A DNA stretch of 46,871 bases from Lachnoclostridium sp. UBA1308 (GCA_002307215.1 DBTU01000008.1:1-46871), one strand, 5' to 3'. Positions 1-9,089 are shown, counted from the first letter of the stretch. The notes: a model not told the origin generated them from the sequence alone. Translations and numbers: made by a program.

Positions 1-68
1 GAATGCAAATACTCCAATATGGAAATCATTTTTTCCCAGTCCGGATTCATCTCTTTGATGGCTGAACT
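1..68 (-). repeat. Dispersed repeat, left copy (cut by window edge)
   Basis: These bases are the reverse complement of 9271-9338 with about three mismatches in 68. The copy may extend beyond the window. One frame reads open to a stop at about 70-72, so it could be the tail of a coding sequence outside the window, but I do not recognise the peptide. Confidence 0.75.
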
Positions 69-93
69 GTAACTTTTGATAAGTGAAACGCGT

Positions 94-131
94 AATTACA
101 TGTTTTATAAATATGTAATTTATGGTATACT
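94..131 (+). promoter_or_regulatory. Possible rnr promoter with inverted repeat
   Basis: TATACT at 126-131 is a good -10 box; the -35 region at the usual distance (103-108, TTTTAT) is weak. An inverted repeat, AATTACAT at 94-101 and ATGTAATT at 113-120, covers the -35 area and could be an operator. The transcript would carry a 5' leader of about 270 bases with two repeat modules before rnr. Confidence 0.35.
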
Positions 132-144
132 AATACAATGTTAC

Positions 145-205
145 GAAGTTTGAGCCTGCGTAATCCTCGGCCCAAACTAATTCGAAGGGCAGGCATGTTA
201 TGTTA
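145..205 (+). repeat. Intergenic repeat, core linker copy A
   Basis: Contains the conserved core running from GCCTGCGTAATCCTCGG through CCCAAACTAATTC to GGGCAGGCATGTTATGTTA. Close matches lie at 6286-6342 and 36767-36825, and partial matches at 11974-12021, 15514-15552 and 39844-39879. The copy lies in the rnr leader. Confidence 0.7.
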
Positions 206-351
206 TCAACAATTCAGAGGATGGATGATAAGTTTACGAGGGTAAACACCGTTAATGAATTTATGGACAATATATTTTTATGTGATAAACGTTAATAATG
301 CAGACAATAATAAAATTGAGATATACTAATTTAGAAACAATATTTTATACA

Positions 352-403
352 CGGCAAATATAAGCTGCCGCCCGAATTTGCGAGTTTACGGCAGAATGGA
401 GAT
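352..403 (+). repeat. Intergenic repeat, RBS-carrying module, copy H
   Basis: About 83% identical over 52 bases to 15077-15128. It ends in GGCAGAATGGAGATT, whose GGAG is the ribosome binding site of rnr. The same ending without the rest of the module precedes the genes at 12071 and 20469. Confidence 0.65.
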
Positions 404-407
404 TAAT

Positions 408-2549
408 ATGAAGGAAAATGAAATTTTTGATGTAAAAAAAGCAATGCTGGAAGAATTATTTACCAGTAAAGAATATAAACCGATGCGCTTTAAGGATCTG
501 GTTGCACTTATGCAGGTGCCAAGAGCCTCAAAGTATGAACTGAAAGCAGTTCTTGATCAGTTGATTTCCGGTGGAAAAATAATAATTGATGCACAGGGAT
601 TATATAAAACACCGGGAGATGACATGAAAGTCGGTATGTTTTCAGGAACCCAGAGAGGCTTTGGCTTTGTAATCCTTGAAGGCGAAGAGGACGATGTCTT
701 TATTCCGGGAGATGCAACGAACGGAGCATTACACGGCGATAAAGTAATGATTACCATTAAGAAGGAACAGTCAGGCTCCGGCAGAAGAAAAGAAGGCGCT
801 GTTGTTAATATCATCGACCGCGGTAGGGATGAGATAGTAGGAACCTTTGAGAAAAGCAAAAATTTTGGATTTGTTCGACCGGATAATCTAAAATATGGGA
901 AGGATATCTTTATTCCGAAGGAATTAACCAAGGGAGCGGTGAATGGACATAAGGTGGTTGTTAAGATTACCAAATACGGCGATGCGACCCAGAATCCTGA
1001 GGGAAAGATCATTGAGATACTGGGACATGTCAATGACCCGGGAGTAGATATCATGTCGGTGGTAAGAGCCTATGACCTTCCGGTGGAATTTCCGCCGGAG
1101 GTTCTAAGATCTCTTGATCAGGTACCGGAGGAAATTGATCCACAGGAACTTATAAGCCGCCTCGATATCAGGGAGACTCAGACTGTGACAATTGACGGTG
1201 AGGATGCGAAGGATCTCGATGATGCCATCAGTATTGAGAAAGTGGGCGACCTGTACCGCCTTGGTGTTCATATTGCGGATGTATCCCATTATGTCAGAGA
1301 AGGCACACCGCTTGATCAGGAGGCACTTAAGAGAGGCACCAGCGTCTATCTGGTTGATCGCGTGATACAGATGCTTCCGCATAAGCTTTCCAACGGAATC
1401 TGTTCCCTTAATCAAGGGGTAGACAGACTTGCCCTTAGCTGTTTTATGGATATTGATGCGAAGGGAACGGTAGTCGGTCATACGATTGCAGAGACAGTAA
1501 TCAGATCCGATCGACGAATGACCTACACCAATGTGTCGAAAATTGTGGAAGATAACGATGTTGAGGTCTGCAAAGAGTATGAGGAGCTTGTTCCTATGTT
1601 CCATCTCATGCAGGAGTTGGCAGACGTTCTTAGAGAGAGGCGACATATACGGGGCGCCATCAATTTCGATTTCCCTGAGAGTAAGATCATTGTTGACAAA
1701 CAGGGAAAGCCAATCGAGATAAAACCATACGATAGAAATAAAGCTACCAAGATCATCGAGGAATTTATGTTGATTGCCAATGAGACGGTTGCGGAGGATT
1801 TCTTCTGGCAGGAGATACCATTTGTGTACCGTACCCATGACACACCGGATGAAGAGAAGATCAAGAAGCTTGCTATATTTATTAATAATTTCGGTTATAG
1901 CATCAGGGTAGGGCAGGAGGATATTCATCCTAAGGAATTACAAAAGCTGCTGGTCAAGGTTGAAGACACACCGGAGGAAGCACTGATCTCAAGACTGACA
2001 CTGCGTTCCATGAAGCAAGCTAAGTATACGGTTACGTGTACGGGACATTTTGGACTTTCCGCAAAATATTACTGCCATTTCACCTCACCAATCAGACGTT
2101 ATCCGGATTTACAGATTCACCGTATCATCAAGGAGAATGTCAGCGGAAAGATGGGCGAGAAGCGACGTGGGCATTATGATAAGATTCTCTATGAGGTATC
2201 GGATCACTCCAGTCGTATGGAACGGCGTGCTGACGAGTCCGAGCGTGAGGTTCAGAAGCTTAAGAAGGTAGAATACATGTCTGCGCATATCGGTGAGATC
2301 TTCGAGGGAGTTATCTCCGGCGTTACCTCCTGGGGAATGTACATCGAGCTTCCGAATACAGTAGAGGGCATGATTCGTGTCAGTGAAATGAAGGACGATT
2401 ATTATATCTATGATGAAGAGCATTACCAGATGGTGGGAGAACACACCAAGAAAATATTTAAATTGGGGCAGAAGGTTACTGTGGAAGTCATGAATGCAGA
2501 TAAAATTCTACGTACCATCGATTTTGCCCTTGTGGAGGTTGAAAAATAA
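408..2549 (+). CDS. rnr: Ribonuclease R (3'-5' exoribonuclease)
   Basis: A 713-residue processive RNA exonuclease of the RNase II family that degrades structured RNA and works with SmpB and tmRNA in trans-translation. The order is an N-terminal winged-helix region (about 10-70), two cold-shock-like domains with GTQRGFGFV and KNFGFVRPD, the RNB catalytic core with DGEDAKDLDDAIS carrying the metal-binding aspartates (near 265-280), the HFTSPIRRYPDLQIHR motif (near 555), and a C-terminal S1 domain (GVTSWGMYIELPNTVEGM). Start chosen at 408 because GGAG sits six bases upstream; an in-frame TTG at 378 lies inside the upstream repeat. smpB begins directly after its stop codon, so the two are co-transcribed. 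Confidence 0.95.
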   Translation: MKENEIFDVKKAMLEELFTSKEYKPMRFKDLVALMQVPRASKYELKAVLDQLISGGKIIIDAQGLYKTPGDDMKVGMFSGTQRGFGFVILEGEEDDVFIPGDATNGALHGDKVMITIKKEQSGSGRRKEGAVVNIIDRGRDEIVGTFEKSKNFGFVRPDNLKYGKDIFIPKELTKGAVNGHKVVVKITKYGDATQNPEGKIIEILGHVNDPGVDIMSVVRAYDLPVEFPPEVLRSLDQVPEEIDPQELISRLDIRETQTVTIDGEDAKDLDDAISIEKVGDLYRLGVHIADVSHYVREGTPLDQEALKRGTSVYLVDRVIQMLPHKLSNGICSLNQGVDRLALSCFMDIDAKGTVVGHTIAETVIRSDRRMTYTNVSKIVEDNDVEVCKEYEELVPMFHLMQELADVLRERRHIRGAINFDFPESKIIVDKQGKPIEIKPYDRNKATKIIEEFMLIANETVAEDFFWQEIPFVYRTHDTPDEEKIKKLAIFINNFGYSIRVGQEDIHPKELQKLLVKVEDTPEEALISRLTLRSMKQAKYTVTCTGHFGLSAKYYCHFTSPIRRYPDLQIHRIIKENVSGKMGEKRRGHYDKILYEVSDHSSRMERRADESEREVQKLKKVEYMSAHIGEIFEGVISGVTSWGMYIELPNTVEGMIRVSEMKDDYYIYDEEHYQMVGEHTKKIFKLGQKVTVEVMNADKILRTIDFALVEVEK

Positions 2550-3014
2550 GTGGGGGAAGACATTAAACTGATTGCCAATAACAAAAAGGCATACTTTGAT
2601 TATTTTATTGAAGATAAATACGAAGCGGGCATCGCGTTGCACGGAACAGAAGTCAAATCCCTAAGGATGGGAAAAGGAAGTATCAAGGAATCCTTTATTC
2701 GTATCGAGAGAGGTGAAGTATTCATCTATGGAATGCACATCAGCCCATATGAGAAGGGCAATATCTTTAACAAGGATCCACTGCGCGTCAAAAAACTCCT
2801 GCTGCATGGCTATGAGATTAATAAGATTGCCGGACAGCTTGCCACCAAGGGTTATACATTGGTTCCACTTCGACTGTATTTTAAGGGAAGCCTCGTAAAG
2901 GTTGAAATCGGAGTGGCACATGGTAAGAAGCTTTATGATAAGAGAGAGGATATCGCTAAGAAGGATATGCGTCGAGAAGCGGAAAAGGATTTTAAGGTGA
3001 GGAATCTCTATTAG
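2550..3014 (+). CDS. smpB: SsrA-binding protein SmpB
   Basis: A 154-residue protein of normal family length that binds the tRNA-like domain of tmRNA and brings it to stalled ribosomes. Visible family hallmarks are the start LIANNKKAYFDYFI, the HGTEVKSLR segment, IYGMHISPYEKGN, and the basic C-terminal tail with KKLYDKREDIAKKD. It starts with GTG at 2550 immediately after the rnr stop; the GGAGG at 2534-2538 lies inside the end of rnr, so translation is probably coupled. ssrA itself is about 1.2 kb downstream, with an unrelated oxidoreductase in between. Confidence 0.95.
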   Translation: MGEDIKLIANNKKAYFDYFIEDKYEAGIALHGTEVKSLRMGKGSIKESFIRIERGEVFIYGMHISPYEKGNIFNKDPLRVKKLLLHGYEINKIAGQLATKGYTLVPLRLYFKGSLVKVEIGVAHGKKLYDKREDIAKKDMRREAEKDFKVRNLY

Positions 3015-3172
3015 CCATCAAGCTGTAGGCAATTATGTTATAGTTGATATTAAGTGATATGCAATGGTGGATATTAATTGATATGACATAATTATGATAA
3101 ATAAATACATTGTATTCTATCAGGCTTTCATCTATATTAAATTAAGCAAGACACGCGAAGGAGACTGACATT

Positions 3173-4144
3173 ATGATGAAGATGGCTATTATTGGTGCCG
3201 GAGGTATCGCGCAGAAGATGGCGGATACGATTAACGGATTAGAAGAGGTTGAAGCTTATGCAATTGCTGCACGTGATTATGACCGCGCTGTAGCGTTCGC
3301 TAAGCAATATGGTTTTACCAAGGCTTATGGCTCTTATGAGGAAATGGTCTGCGACGTTAATGTGGATCTTGTATATATCGCAACTCCGCATTCCCATCAT
3401 TATCAGCATGCAAAGCTATGCTTGGAGCATAATAAGCATGTAATATGCGAAAAGCCCTTTATGGTAAATGCTAAGCAGGCTGAGGAGCTTATCAAAATAG
3501 CAGAGGCGAAGGGCTTACTGATTACAGAAGCTATCTGGACCAGATATATGCCTTCAAGAAAAATGATAGATGATGTGATTACCAGCGGAGTAATCGGAAC
3601 GCCGACCTCCCTTACAGCAAATCTAGGTTATCCGCTTGCCCATGTGGGTCGTATGCTTACACCGGAGCTTGCCGGCGGAGCGTTGCTCGATCTTGGTGTC
3701 TATTTGCTGCATTTCGCAGGAATGGCATTTGGCCAGGAGGTGGACAGAATCATATCCGCTGCGACCATGACCGAGGAAGGCGTAGATGCAAGAGAAAGCA
3801 TCACCTTAATCTATAAGGATGGCAAGACGGCAGTTATGCATAGCAGTATGCTCGCTGTACTGGATCGAAGAGCAGTAATCTTTGGCACAAAAGGATATCT
3901 GGAGATTCAGAATCTGAATAACCCGGAGAAACTCACCGTATATAATTCAAGCTATGAAGAGGTATCAGTCGCTTATCCACCGAAGCAGATTACAGGATTT
4001 GAATACCAGGTTCTCGCCTGTAAGGAAGCGATAGAGAACAAGAAGACGGAATGTGAAGCTATTCCACACGCCGAGATTCTCAGAATCATGAAAATGATGG
4101 ATGAGATCCGGGCACAATGGGAATACGAAATACCGACCATATAA
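3173..4144 (+). CDS. Gfo/Idh/MocA-family NAD(P)-dependent oxidoreductase
   Basis: A 323-residue soluble dehydrogenase. The N-terminal Rossmann fold shows AIIGAGGIAQKMAD (near 5-18), and the second half of the nucleotide domain has the family signature ending in CEKPF (near 95-100), where the lysine is the usual catalytic residue. GGALLDLGVYLLH (near 165-177) is the family's second signature. Members act on sugars, inositols or dihydrodiols (trans-dihydrodiol dehydrogenase-like); the substrate cannot be told here. AAGGAG lies nine bases before ATG 3173. It stands between smpB and ssrA without functional link, probably on its own promoter. Confidence 0.85.
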   Translation: MMKMAIIGAGGIAQKMADTINGLEEVEAYAIAARDYDRAVAFAKQYGFTKAYGSYEEMVCDVNVDLVYIATPHSHHYQHAKLCLEHNKHVICEKPFMVNAKQAEELIKIAEAKGLLITEAIWTRYMPSRKMIDDVITSGVIGTPTSLTANLGYPLAHVGRMLTPELAGGALLDLGVYLLHFAGMAFGQEVDRIISAATMTEEGVDARESITLIYKDGKTAVMHSSMLAVLDRRAVIFGTKGYLEIQNLNNPEKLTVYNSSYEEVSVAYPPKQITGFEYQVLACKEAIENKKTECEAIPHAEILRIMKMMDEIRAQWEYEIPTI

Positions 4145-4192
4145 ATAATGGAAGCGTTGGTAGTGAAATTTTATAAATTAATTGTAAATGTC

Positions 4193-4228
4193 TTGAAAAA
4201 ACATAGTTATTATGTTATTATAACTATG
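4193..4228 (+). promoter_or_regulatory. ssrA promoter overlapped by an inverted repeat
   Basis: TTGAAA at 4193-4198, a 17-base spacer, then TATTAT at 4216-4221. A perfect 9-base inverted repeat (CATAGTTAT at 4202-4210 and ATAACTATG at 4220-4228) spans the spacer and the -10 box, a position suited to a repressor or to early transcript structure. Confidence 0.5.
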
Positions 4229-4276
4229 CATCTACAAACTAGATTTTGCAGATACAACCTTCTACATTTACCCTAC

Positions 4277-4644
4277 GGGGATGTAAAGGTTTCGACAGGG
4301 CTTTATATTCAAAGTGCAAGCATGTAGTAGCTGAGGAAACTACTTAAAAATTTCTCACAAAAATAATTAACGACGATTATAGCGCTTTAGTAGCAGCCTA
4401 AAACTACTACCAGAGAAATCTGGTTCAACTCTTATGAAATGTCTTCTACTACTAAAACATAAGGGTCACCTAAAGTAGATAAGCAAGTCTGTAAAAACTG
4501 TTATACAGCCTTGACGAAAATCTTATACAGTCCACAAGGTAAGGTTTGCTTATTTTAACAACCGAGTGGTACTAAAAATAAGATAAACATGTAGAAAGCT
4601 TTGATGCGGGGTTTTGGACACGGGTTCGATTCCCGTCATCTCCA
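4277..4644 (+). ncRNA. ssrA: Transfer-messenger RNA (tmRNA)
   Basis: The 5' end GGGGATGTAAAGGTTTCGAC is the classic tmRNA start and pairs with CATCTCC at the 3' end to close the acceptor stem; the T-arm reads GGGTTCGATTCCCG. CCA is not encoded after the discriminator A. The internal message ends ...DDYSALVAA followed by TAA at about 4399-4401. The resume codon is not an obvious GCA: in this frame the upstream codons are ACA AAA ATA ATT AAC. Pseudoknot-like paired segments fill the rest. The length of about 368 bases is typical. Confidence 0.93.
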
Positions 4645-4653
4645 TAAAAATCA

Positions 4654-4686
4654 GGATAAGACGCTGAGTCTTATCTTTTTTTTGTT
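4654..4686 (+). terminator. Intrinsic terminator of ssrA
   Basis: GATAAGAC, a five-base loop, GTCTTATC and then a run of T. It directly follows the tmRNA 3' end. Confidence 0.85.
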
Positions 4687-4792
4687 TTATCTTAATAATA
4701 ACAAGGTTGCAAAAATTAATGCCAAACTTCCGGCAATATGATAATATAAAAGTGGTTTACCAATCCATCTTATACCGGAGGTTATGATATAT

Positions 4793-5404
4793 ATGACAAT
4801 GCAAGAATTGTTTCAAAAAGCGGATTATTATAAAAATTTGATTGATACCTGTGGAAAGCCTATGAAAGCTTATGAAGCGGACGGAAATGCACAGGCTTAT
4901 GATTATATGTTTTCTTTGGTCGGAGCCGAACAGCTTGAGATTACGGAAGAGGTAATAAAAAGATTACATTATTTGCTCTGTGAAAAGACGAACCCGGAAG
5001 AAGCAGGACAATATAGAAAAACGCAGGTCTATATACCGGGGACGGATTATTTGCCGCCAAAAGCAGAAGAGGTACCGCATTTCATGGAGCATTTTATGAA
5101 TCAAATGCAAAGCTCCAAAAGACTAATGCATCCTATTGAATTTGCTGCTATATGCCATAAACGCCTGTCAGATATCCATCCCTTCAAGGAGGGTAACGGA
5201 AGAACAGCAAGGCTTTTGATGAATTTGATATTAGTAAATGCCGGGTATGGAATTACCTCCATACCTCCGGCACTTCACAATGAATATATTAATGCATTGG
5301 CATTGTCTCAAGGAGTATACAATCCGGATATTGATGGCTTCATAAAATTTATTGCTGAATGTGTCATTGAAACAGAGAAGGAAAATTGCAGATTTAGAAT
5401 TTAG
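4793..5404 (+). CDS. Fic-domain protein (probable AMP transferase family)
   Basis: About 203 residues. The Fic catalytic loop HPFKEGNGRTARLL is intact (near 127-140), including the histidine, the acidic residue and the GNGR anion-binding part, so it should be able to transfer AMP or a related nucleotide to a hydroxyl side chain. I do not see a clear (S/T)xxxE(G/N) inhibitory helix at either end, and no antitoxin gene flanks it, so its control is unknown. In-frame ATGs lie at 4784, 4793 and 4799; 4793 fits best because GGAGG is at 4777-4781. It sits alone between ssrA and the cis-prenyltransferase gene. Confidence 0.85.
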   Translation: MTMQELFQKADYYKNLIDTCGKPMKAYEADGNAQAYDYMFSLVGAEQLEITEEVIKRLHYLLCEKTNPEEAGQYRKTQVYIPGTDYLPPKAEEVPHFMEHFMNQMQSSKRLMHPIEFAAICHKRLSDIHPFKEGNGRTARLLMNLILVNAGYGITSIPPALHNEYINALALSQGVYNPDIDGFIKFIAECVIETEKENCRFRI

Positions 5405-5479
5405 CCAATATATATTTTTATGTACTTGGTTAAAATGTAATTATAATGAAATATCTATAAGACAAAAGGATGACAATTG

Positions 5480-6112
5480 ATGGAGACATTCAAGAGAGTT
5501 CCTACGCATATCGGAGTAATACCCGATGGTAATCGAAGATGGGCGGCAGCGAATGGACTAGAGAAAAAAGATGGATATATGCACGGTATAAATCCCGGGT
5601 TTGAGCTATATAAGATGATGTTGGAATATGGAATAAAGGAAGCTACTTTTTATGGATTTACGAAAGATAATAATAAAAGAGAAAAAGAGCAGAGAGAAGC
5701 ATTTACCAGAGCCTGTGTTGATGCAGTCGAACTATTGAGCGAAAAAGATGCGAACCTTTTGGTGATTGGAAATACCGAATCAGTAGCATTTCCTAAGGAA
5801 TTGTTACCATATGCAAATAAAAGAGTACATTTTGGTCAAGGGTTAATTAATCTTAATTTTCTGGTAAATTATGATTGGGAGTGGGATTTGAAAAACCTTA
5901 TGACAAATAAGATGTTGGAATCTGATGATATACCGAGAGTTGATCTTATTATCAGATGGGGAGGGCGTAGACGGTTAAGCGGATTTCTTCCGGTTCAATC
6001 GGTCTATGCGGACTTTTTCATTATCGATGAGCACTGGCCGGATTTTAACAAATCACATTTTTTAGACGCCTTACGGTGGTACCAGAATTGTGATGTTACA
6101 TTAGGTGGTTAA
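5480..6112 (+). CDS. Divergent short cis-prenyltransferase (UppS family)
   Basis: A 210-residue homologue of undecaprenyl diphosphate synthase. HIGVIPDGNRRWA near the N-terminus carries the catalytic aspartate and matches the substrate-binding DGNxRWA. The later signature is IIRWGGRRRLSGFLPVQSVY, where canonical enzymes read IRTGGExRLSNFLLWQ; GFTKDNNKR replaces the usual AFSxENWxRP. The protein is about 20-40 residues shorter than typical, with the loss between the LNFLVNYDW segment and the last signature. It is probably a paralogue of the housekeeping UppS with altered chain length or substrate. AAGGA is nine bases upstream of ATG 5480. Confidence 0.8.
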   Translation: METFKRVPTHIGVIPDGNRRWAAANGLEKKDGYMHGINPGFELYKMMLEYGIKEATFYGFTKDNNKREKEQREAFTRACVDAVELLSEKDANLLVIGNTESVAFPKELLPYANKRVHFGQGLINLNFLVNYDWEWDLKNLMTNKMLESDDIPRVDLIIRWGGRRRLSGFLPVQSVYADFFIIDEHWPDFNKSHFLDALRWYQNCDVTLGG

Positions 6113-6155
6113 TGCGAACATAGTCTCGCTAAAATCATGCGATCCATTAGGAATA

Positions 6156-6342
6156 TAAAAATGAATTCCATTGGAAATTCATTTTTATTCTGCATATTTA
6201 ATTATAGTGTTTCTAACCAATCCGGCTTTAGTTGCTGATGTGAAAAAGAATTCAACATGCCGAATATTTACAGGCATTTATTGGGATTTGCGCCTGTGTA
6301 ATCCTTGACCCAAACTAATTCATAGGGCGTTAAGTTAATTAG
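6156..6342 (+). repeat. Intergenic repeat, copy B (hairpin plus core)
   Basis: A perfect 12-base inverted repeat (6156-6167 and 6176-6187, loop CCATTGGA) closely matches the hairpin at 11930-11973. About 100 bases later the core linker (6286-6342) resembles 145-205 and 36767-36825. The hairpin, with T runs on both strands, could also terminate transcription from the prenyltransferase gene. The remainder of the 555-base gap (6343-6579) holds no gene I can support. Confidence 0.6.
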
Positions 6343-6579
6343 CTCATAAAGATATTATCTCCTTTACATTCATTCAATGCAGGTTTATCGATATTGTAGC
6401 ACGGGGTATTTTATTAACAAGGTAGTATCAACATTATTTATTGTATTTAAAACAAAAACTTCTGTAAAGAAGAATTATATCAAAGATTTGGCAGTCTTAG
6501 TGTTACATGATTTTCGAGTTTACCTCATTTTACGTATGCATATTCTTACATTTGGTTGCGGTGTGTATCCGGTTATACA

Positions 6580-6608
6580 TTGACAGGAATTAATAATTAT
6601 TTTAGTAT
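6580..6608 (+). promoter_or_regulatory. Promoter for the CocE/S15 hydrolase gene
   Basis: TTGACA at 6580-6585, 17-base spacer, TAGTAT at 6603-6608, about 60 bases upstream of the start codon at 6668. Confidence 0.6.
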
Positions 6609-6667
6609 GAAATAAGGCCTTTCATGACTGGACGTAATTCAAAAAAATCAACAGGGAGGTAATATTA

Positions 6668-8395
6668 ATGGTGATTCTAAAGAAGAATATTATGGCGAAG
6701 ATGCGGGATGGGGTAAAGCTGGCAGGAGATCTGTACCGACCCGATACCGATGAAAAATATCCGGCTATTTTAATGAGAACTCCTTATAACAAAGATGGTA
6801 TGGAGCAATGTAAGGATTACTCAAATCCTTATCTGCTGGCAGAGCGAGGGTATAATGTCTTTATCCAGGATGTTAGAGGATGTTATCATTCGGAAGGAGT
6901 ACTAAAATCAACCGGTGAAAATGAAATCAATGATGGGTATGATACGGTAGAATGGGCGGCGGCGCAGTCCTGGTGTAATGGAAGAGTTGGAATGTATGGC
7001 TTATCTTATTTTGGATATACCCAACTCGCAGCTGCTGAACAGAGACCGCCGCACCTGATTGCTATCTGTCCCTTTGAAATGTCGGGTCTTTATCCTTTCA
7101 GTGTCGGTAAAACCCTAACCATTAATTCCTACCACCTGATGTGGCTTTACGGACAGGCAATGGGCAGGCTGGAGACTATGGAGATTTCAGAAGAGGAAAA
7201 GGAACGGCTTAGGGAGAAACTTAAGAAGAATATGGAACAGATGTCGGAGATGGTGAAGCATCTGCCTCTAAGGGAGATACCGGCTGCTTATGTGGAGGAA
7301 TTTCCTCTATTTATGGATTTTATTGAGCTTCTTGATAATATTGATAATCCTCAGTTTAAGAAGAGAATACATAATCCTTTGGATTTTGGTAATATGGATG
7401 TTGCCATGCTGCATTGCGCAGGATGGTTTGATACTGCCCATGAAGGAGTAGTTGATAACTATGAAGAGGCATTACGCAAAGCGTCAACGGATCGTATGAA
7501 GACAGGACAGAAGTTGATCCTAGGCCCATGGGTACACGGAGGAGAATTTGCCGGTGTGATTGATCAGGTGGATTTTGGCCCGGAAGCAAGCGGTGATTCT
7601 ATTGGCGTTGCAAATAAAACCTATGACTGGTTTGATTTCTGGTTGAAAGGAATTGATAACGACATAAGGAAAGAGCCTCCGGTGGATCTCTTTGTTATGG
7701 GTACTAATATCTGGCGCAAGGAGCAGGAATGGCCACTTGCAAGAACCGTGTACACGGATTATTATCTGCATAGTGATGGGAAAGCCAATACACAAAAGGG
7801 TGACGGAAGCCTGTCAGAGATGATTGCAAATGATGAGAAGGAAGATCATTATACTTATGATCCCGGAGATCCGGTTGTTTCGCTAAATAAGGATGCTTCG
7901 GGCGCAAGGGTAATTCAAGACCGGACCGAGCTTGAGGTTAGGGAGGATGTTCTGGTATATGTGTCGGAAGTATTAACCTCTGATGTGGAGATTACAGGAC
8001 ATGTCGGAATGAGGCTTTTCATATCAACGGATGTGGTTGATACGGATTTTGTATGCCGGCTTATGGATATTTATCCGAACGGTAAGAGATATTCCATGTC
8101 CTCCGGTATTGTTCGCGCAAGATATCGCAACTCCATGAAAGCGGAGTTTCTGAAAGAAGGAGTTATCTATGAATTGGGGGTAGACATGGGCACAACCTCC
8201 AATGTATTCTTAAAGGGTCATCAGATTGGGGTAGAGATTGCCAGCAGCTCCTTCCCGAATTTTGACCGTAATTTAAATACCGGAGCCAAAATCGGTGCAG
8301 GAAGTGAGTATGTGACAGCTCATCATACAATTTATCACAATGACCAATATCCTTCCAGAATCATACTGCCTGTGATTCCACAGGGTGCGCTATAA
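6668..8395 (+). CDS. CocE/NonD family hydrolase (X-Pro dipeptidyl-peptidase S15 type)
   Basis: A 575-residue alpha/beta hydrolase. The N-terminal half shows the family start (MRDGVKLAGDLYRP), the oxyanion strand region MRTPYNKD, DVRGCYHSEG, and the nucleophile elbow GRVGMYGLSYFGY (serine near 120). The C-terminal half is the jelly-roll X-Pro dipeptidyl-peptidase C-terminal domain, with the conserved SSSFPNFDRNLNTG near 540. Known relatives cleave esters such as cocaine or acyl groups from peptides or antibiotics; the substrate cannot be told. There is no signal peptide, so it is cytoplasmic. GGGAGG precedes ATG 6668. It is transcribed alone. Confidence 0.85.
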   Translation: MVILKKNIMAKMRDGVKLAGDLYRPDTDEKYPAILMRTPYNKDGMEQCKDYSNPYLLAERGYNVFIQDVRGCYHSEGVLKSTGENEINDGYDTVEWAAAQSWCNGRVGMYGLSYFGYTQLAAAEQRPPHLIAICPFEMSGLYPFSVGKTLTINSYHLMWLYGQAMGRLETMEISEEEKERLREKLKKNMEQMSEMVKHLPLREIPAAYVEEFPLFMDFIELLDNIDNPQFKKRIHNPLDFGNMDVAMLHCAGWFDTAHEGVVDNYEEALRKASTDRMKTGQKLILGPWVHGGEFAGVIDQVDFGPEASGDSIGVANKTYDWFDFWLKGIDNDIRKEPPVDLFVMGTNIWRKEQEWPLARTVYTDYYLHSDGKANTQKGDGSLSEMIANDEKEDHYTYDPGDPVVSLNKDASGARVIQDRTELEVREDVLVYVSEVLTSDVEITGHVGMRLFISTDVVDTDFVCRLMDIYPNGKRYSMSSGIVRARYRNSMKAEFLKEGVIYELGVDMGTTSNVFLKGHQIGVEIASSSFPNFDRNLNTGAKIGAGSEYVTAHHTIYHNDQYPSRIILPVIPQGAL

Positions 8396-8442
8396 GATAA
8401 TATTTTATTTTACTGTTTCCCCATGAATTACTGGTTTTCTAT

Positions 8443-8481
8443 AAAAAAAGAGCCTATTCCTTTCTGGGAGTAGGCTCTCAT
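8443..8481. terminator. Convergent terminator hairpin
   Basis: GAGCCTATTCC, short loop, GGGAGTAGGCTC, with seven A on the left side. It gives a strong terminator for the leftward flavodoxin gene and may also stop rightward transcription from the hydrolase gene. Confidence 0.75.
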
Positions 8482-8609
8482 ATAATTTGGTATACTTCAG
8501 TTTACATGTTATAACAAATCCTGTAAAACATCCCTTATCATAAGAAGAGGCTGTTGGTAAAATAATGAGTGAATTTTACGATAGCTGTTGAAATTCGGGC
8601 TTAATATTA

Positions 8610-9089
8610 TTACTTTAATTTATCACAAAATTCTTTTATTTTCTGATCGTTTTCCGGGCTCTGTTTCGTTTTTGGGTTGATAAGGCTAAGTGTAGCGACT
8701 ATATTGTTGCCCGGAAGTTCTTGTCGGAATTTATCAAAGCATTTTTCGGTATCACTGCCTGCACAGCAGGCAAATAAAGCTATTTTCTTATTGGTCAAAT
8801 TATTATCCTTCAAAAACGTCTTGATCGGTGGAACATAGCTCCCTGCCCAAATCGGTGTGCCGATGATGATGGTATCATATTCACTACTATTAAAAGTATA
8901 GGGAACGAGCTTCGGAGTATCTCCGAACACAACACTTTTACCACCCCATATAAATTTACTTACACTTCCCTTTGGATATTCTTTTACCGGTTCTAACTTA
9001 AGCTTCTGTGCATTGATATTTTTGGCAATAATATCTGCGGTATATTCTGCATTACCCTCCAACGAATAATAAACAACAATTGATTTCAT
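8610..9089 (-). CDS. Flavodoxin-like protein
   Basis: A 159-residue FMN-binding protein of the flavodoxin superfamily. The phosphate-binding loop is at the N-terminus (VVYYSLEGNAEYTA, 5-18), and IIIGTPIWAGSYVPPIKTFL (near 75-95) is the second FMN-contacting loop with the tryptophan typical of the group that includes the flavodoxin-4 proteins. It probably reduces a small molecule or carries electrons in the cytoplasm. AGGAGG is a few bases before ATG on the minus strand. It is monocistronic and divergent from iorA, with a 430-base gap between them. Confidence 0.85.
   Translation of the reverse strand: MKSIVVYYSLEGNAEYTADIIAKNINAQKLKLEPVKEYPKGSVSKFIWGGKSVVFGDTPKLVPYTFNSSEYDTIIIGTPIWAGSYVPPIKTFLKDNNLTNKKIALFACCAGSDTEKCFDKFRQELPGNNIVATLSLINPKTKQSPENDQKIKEFCDKLK

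Noticed and set aside
1104..1928. 274-codon minus-strand open frame
   Set aside because: Antisense to the RNB catalytic domain of rnr; no ribosome binding site or recognisable protein.
6377..6583. 68-codon open frame in the gap before the hydrolase gene
   Set aside because: No ribosome binding site, random-looking composition, and it runs up to the promoter of the next gene.
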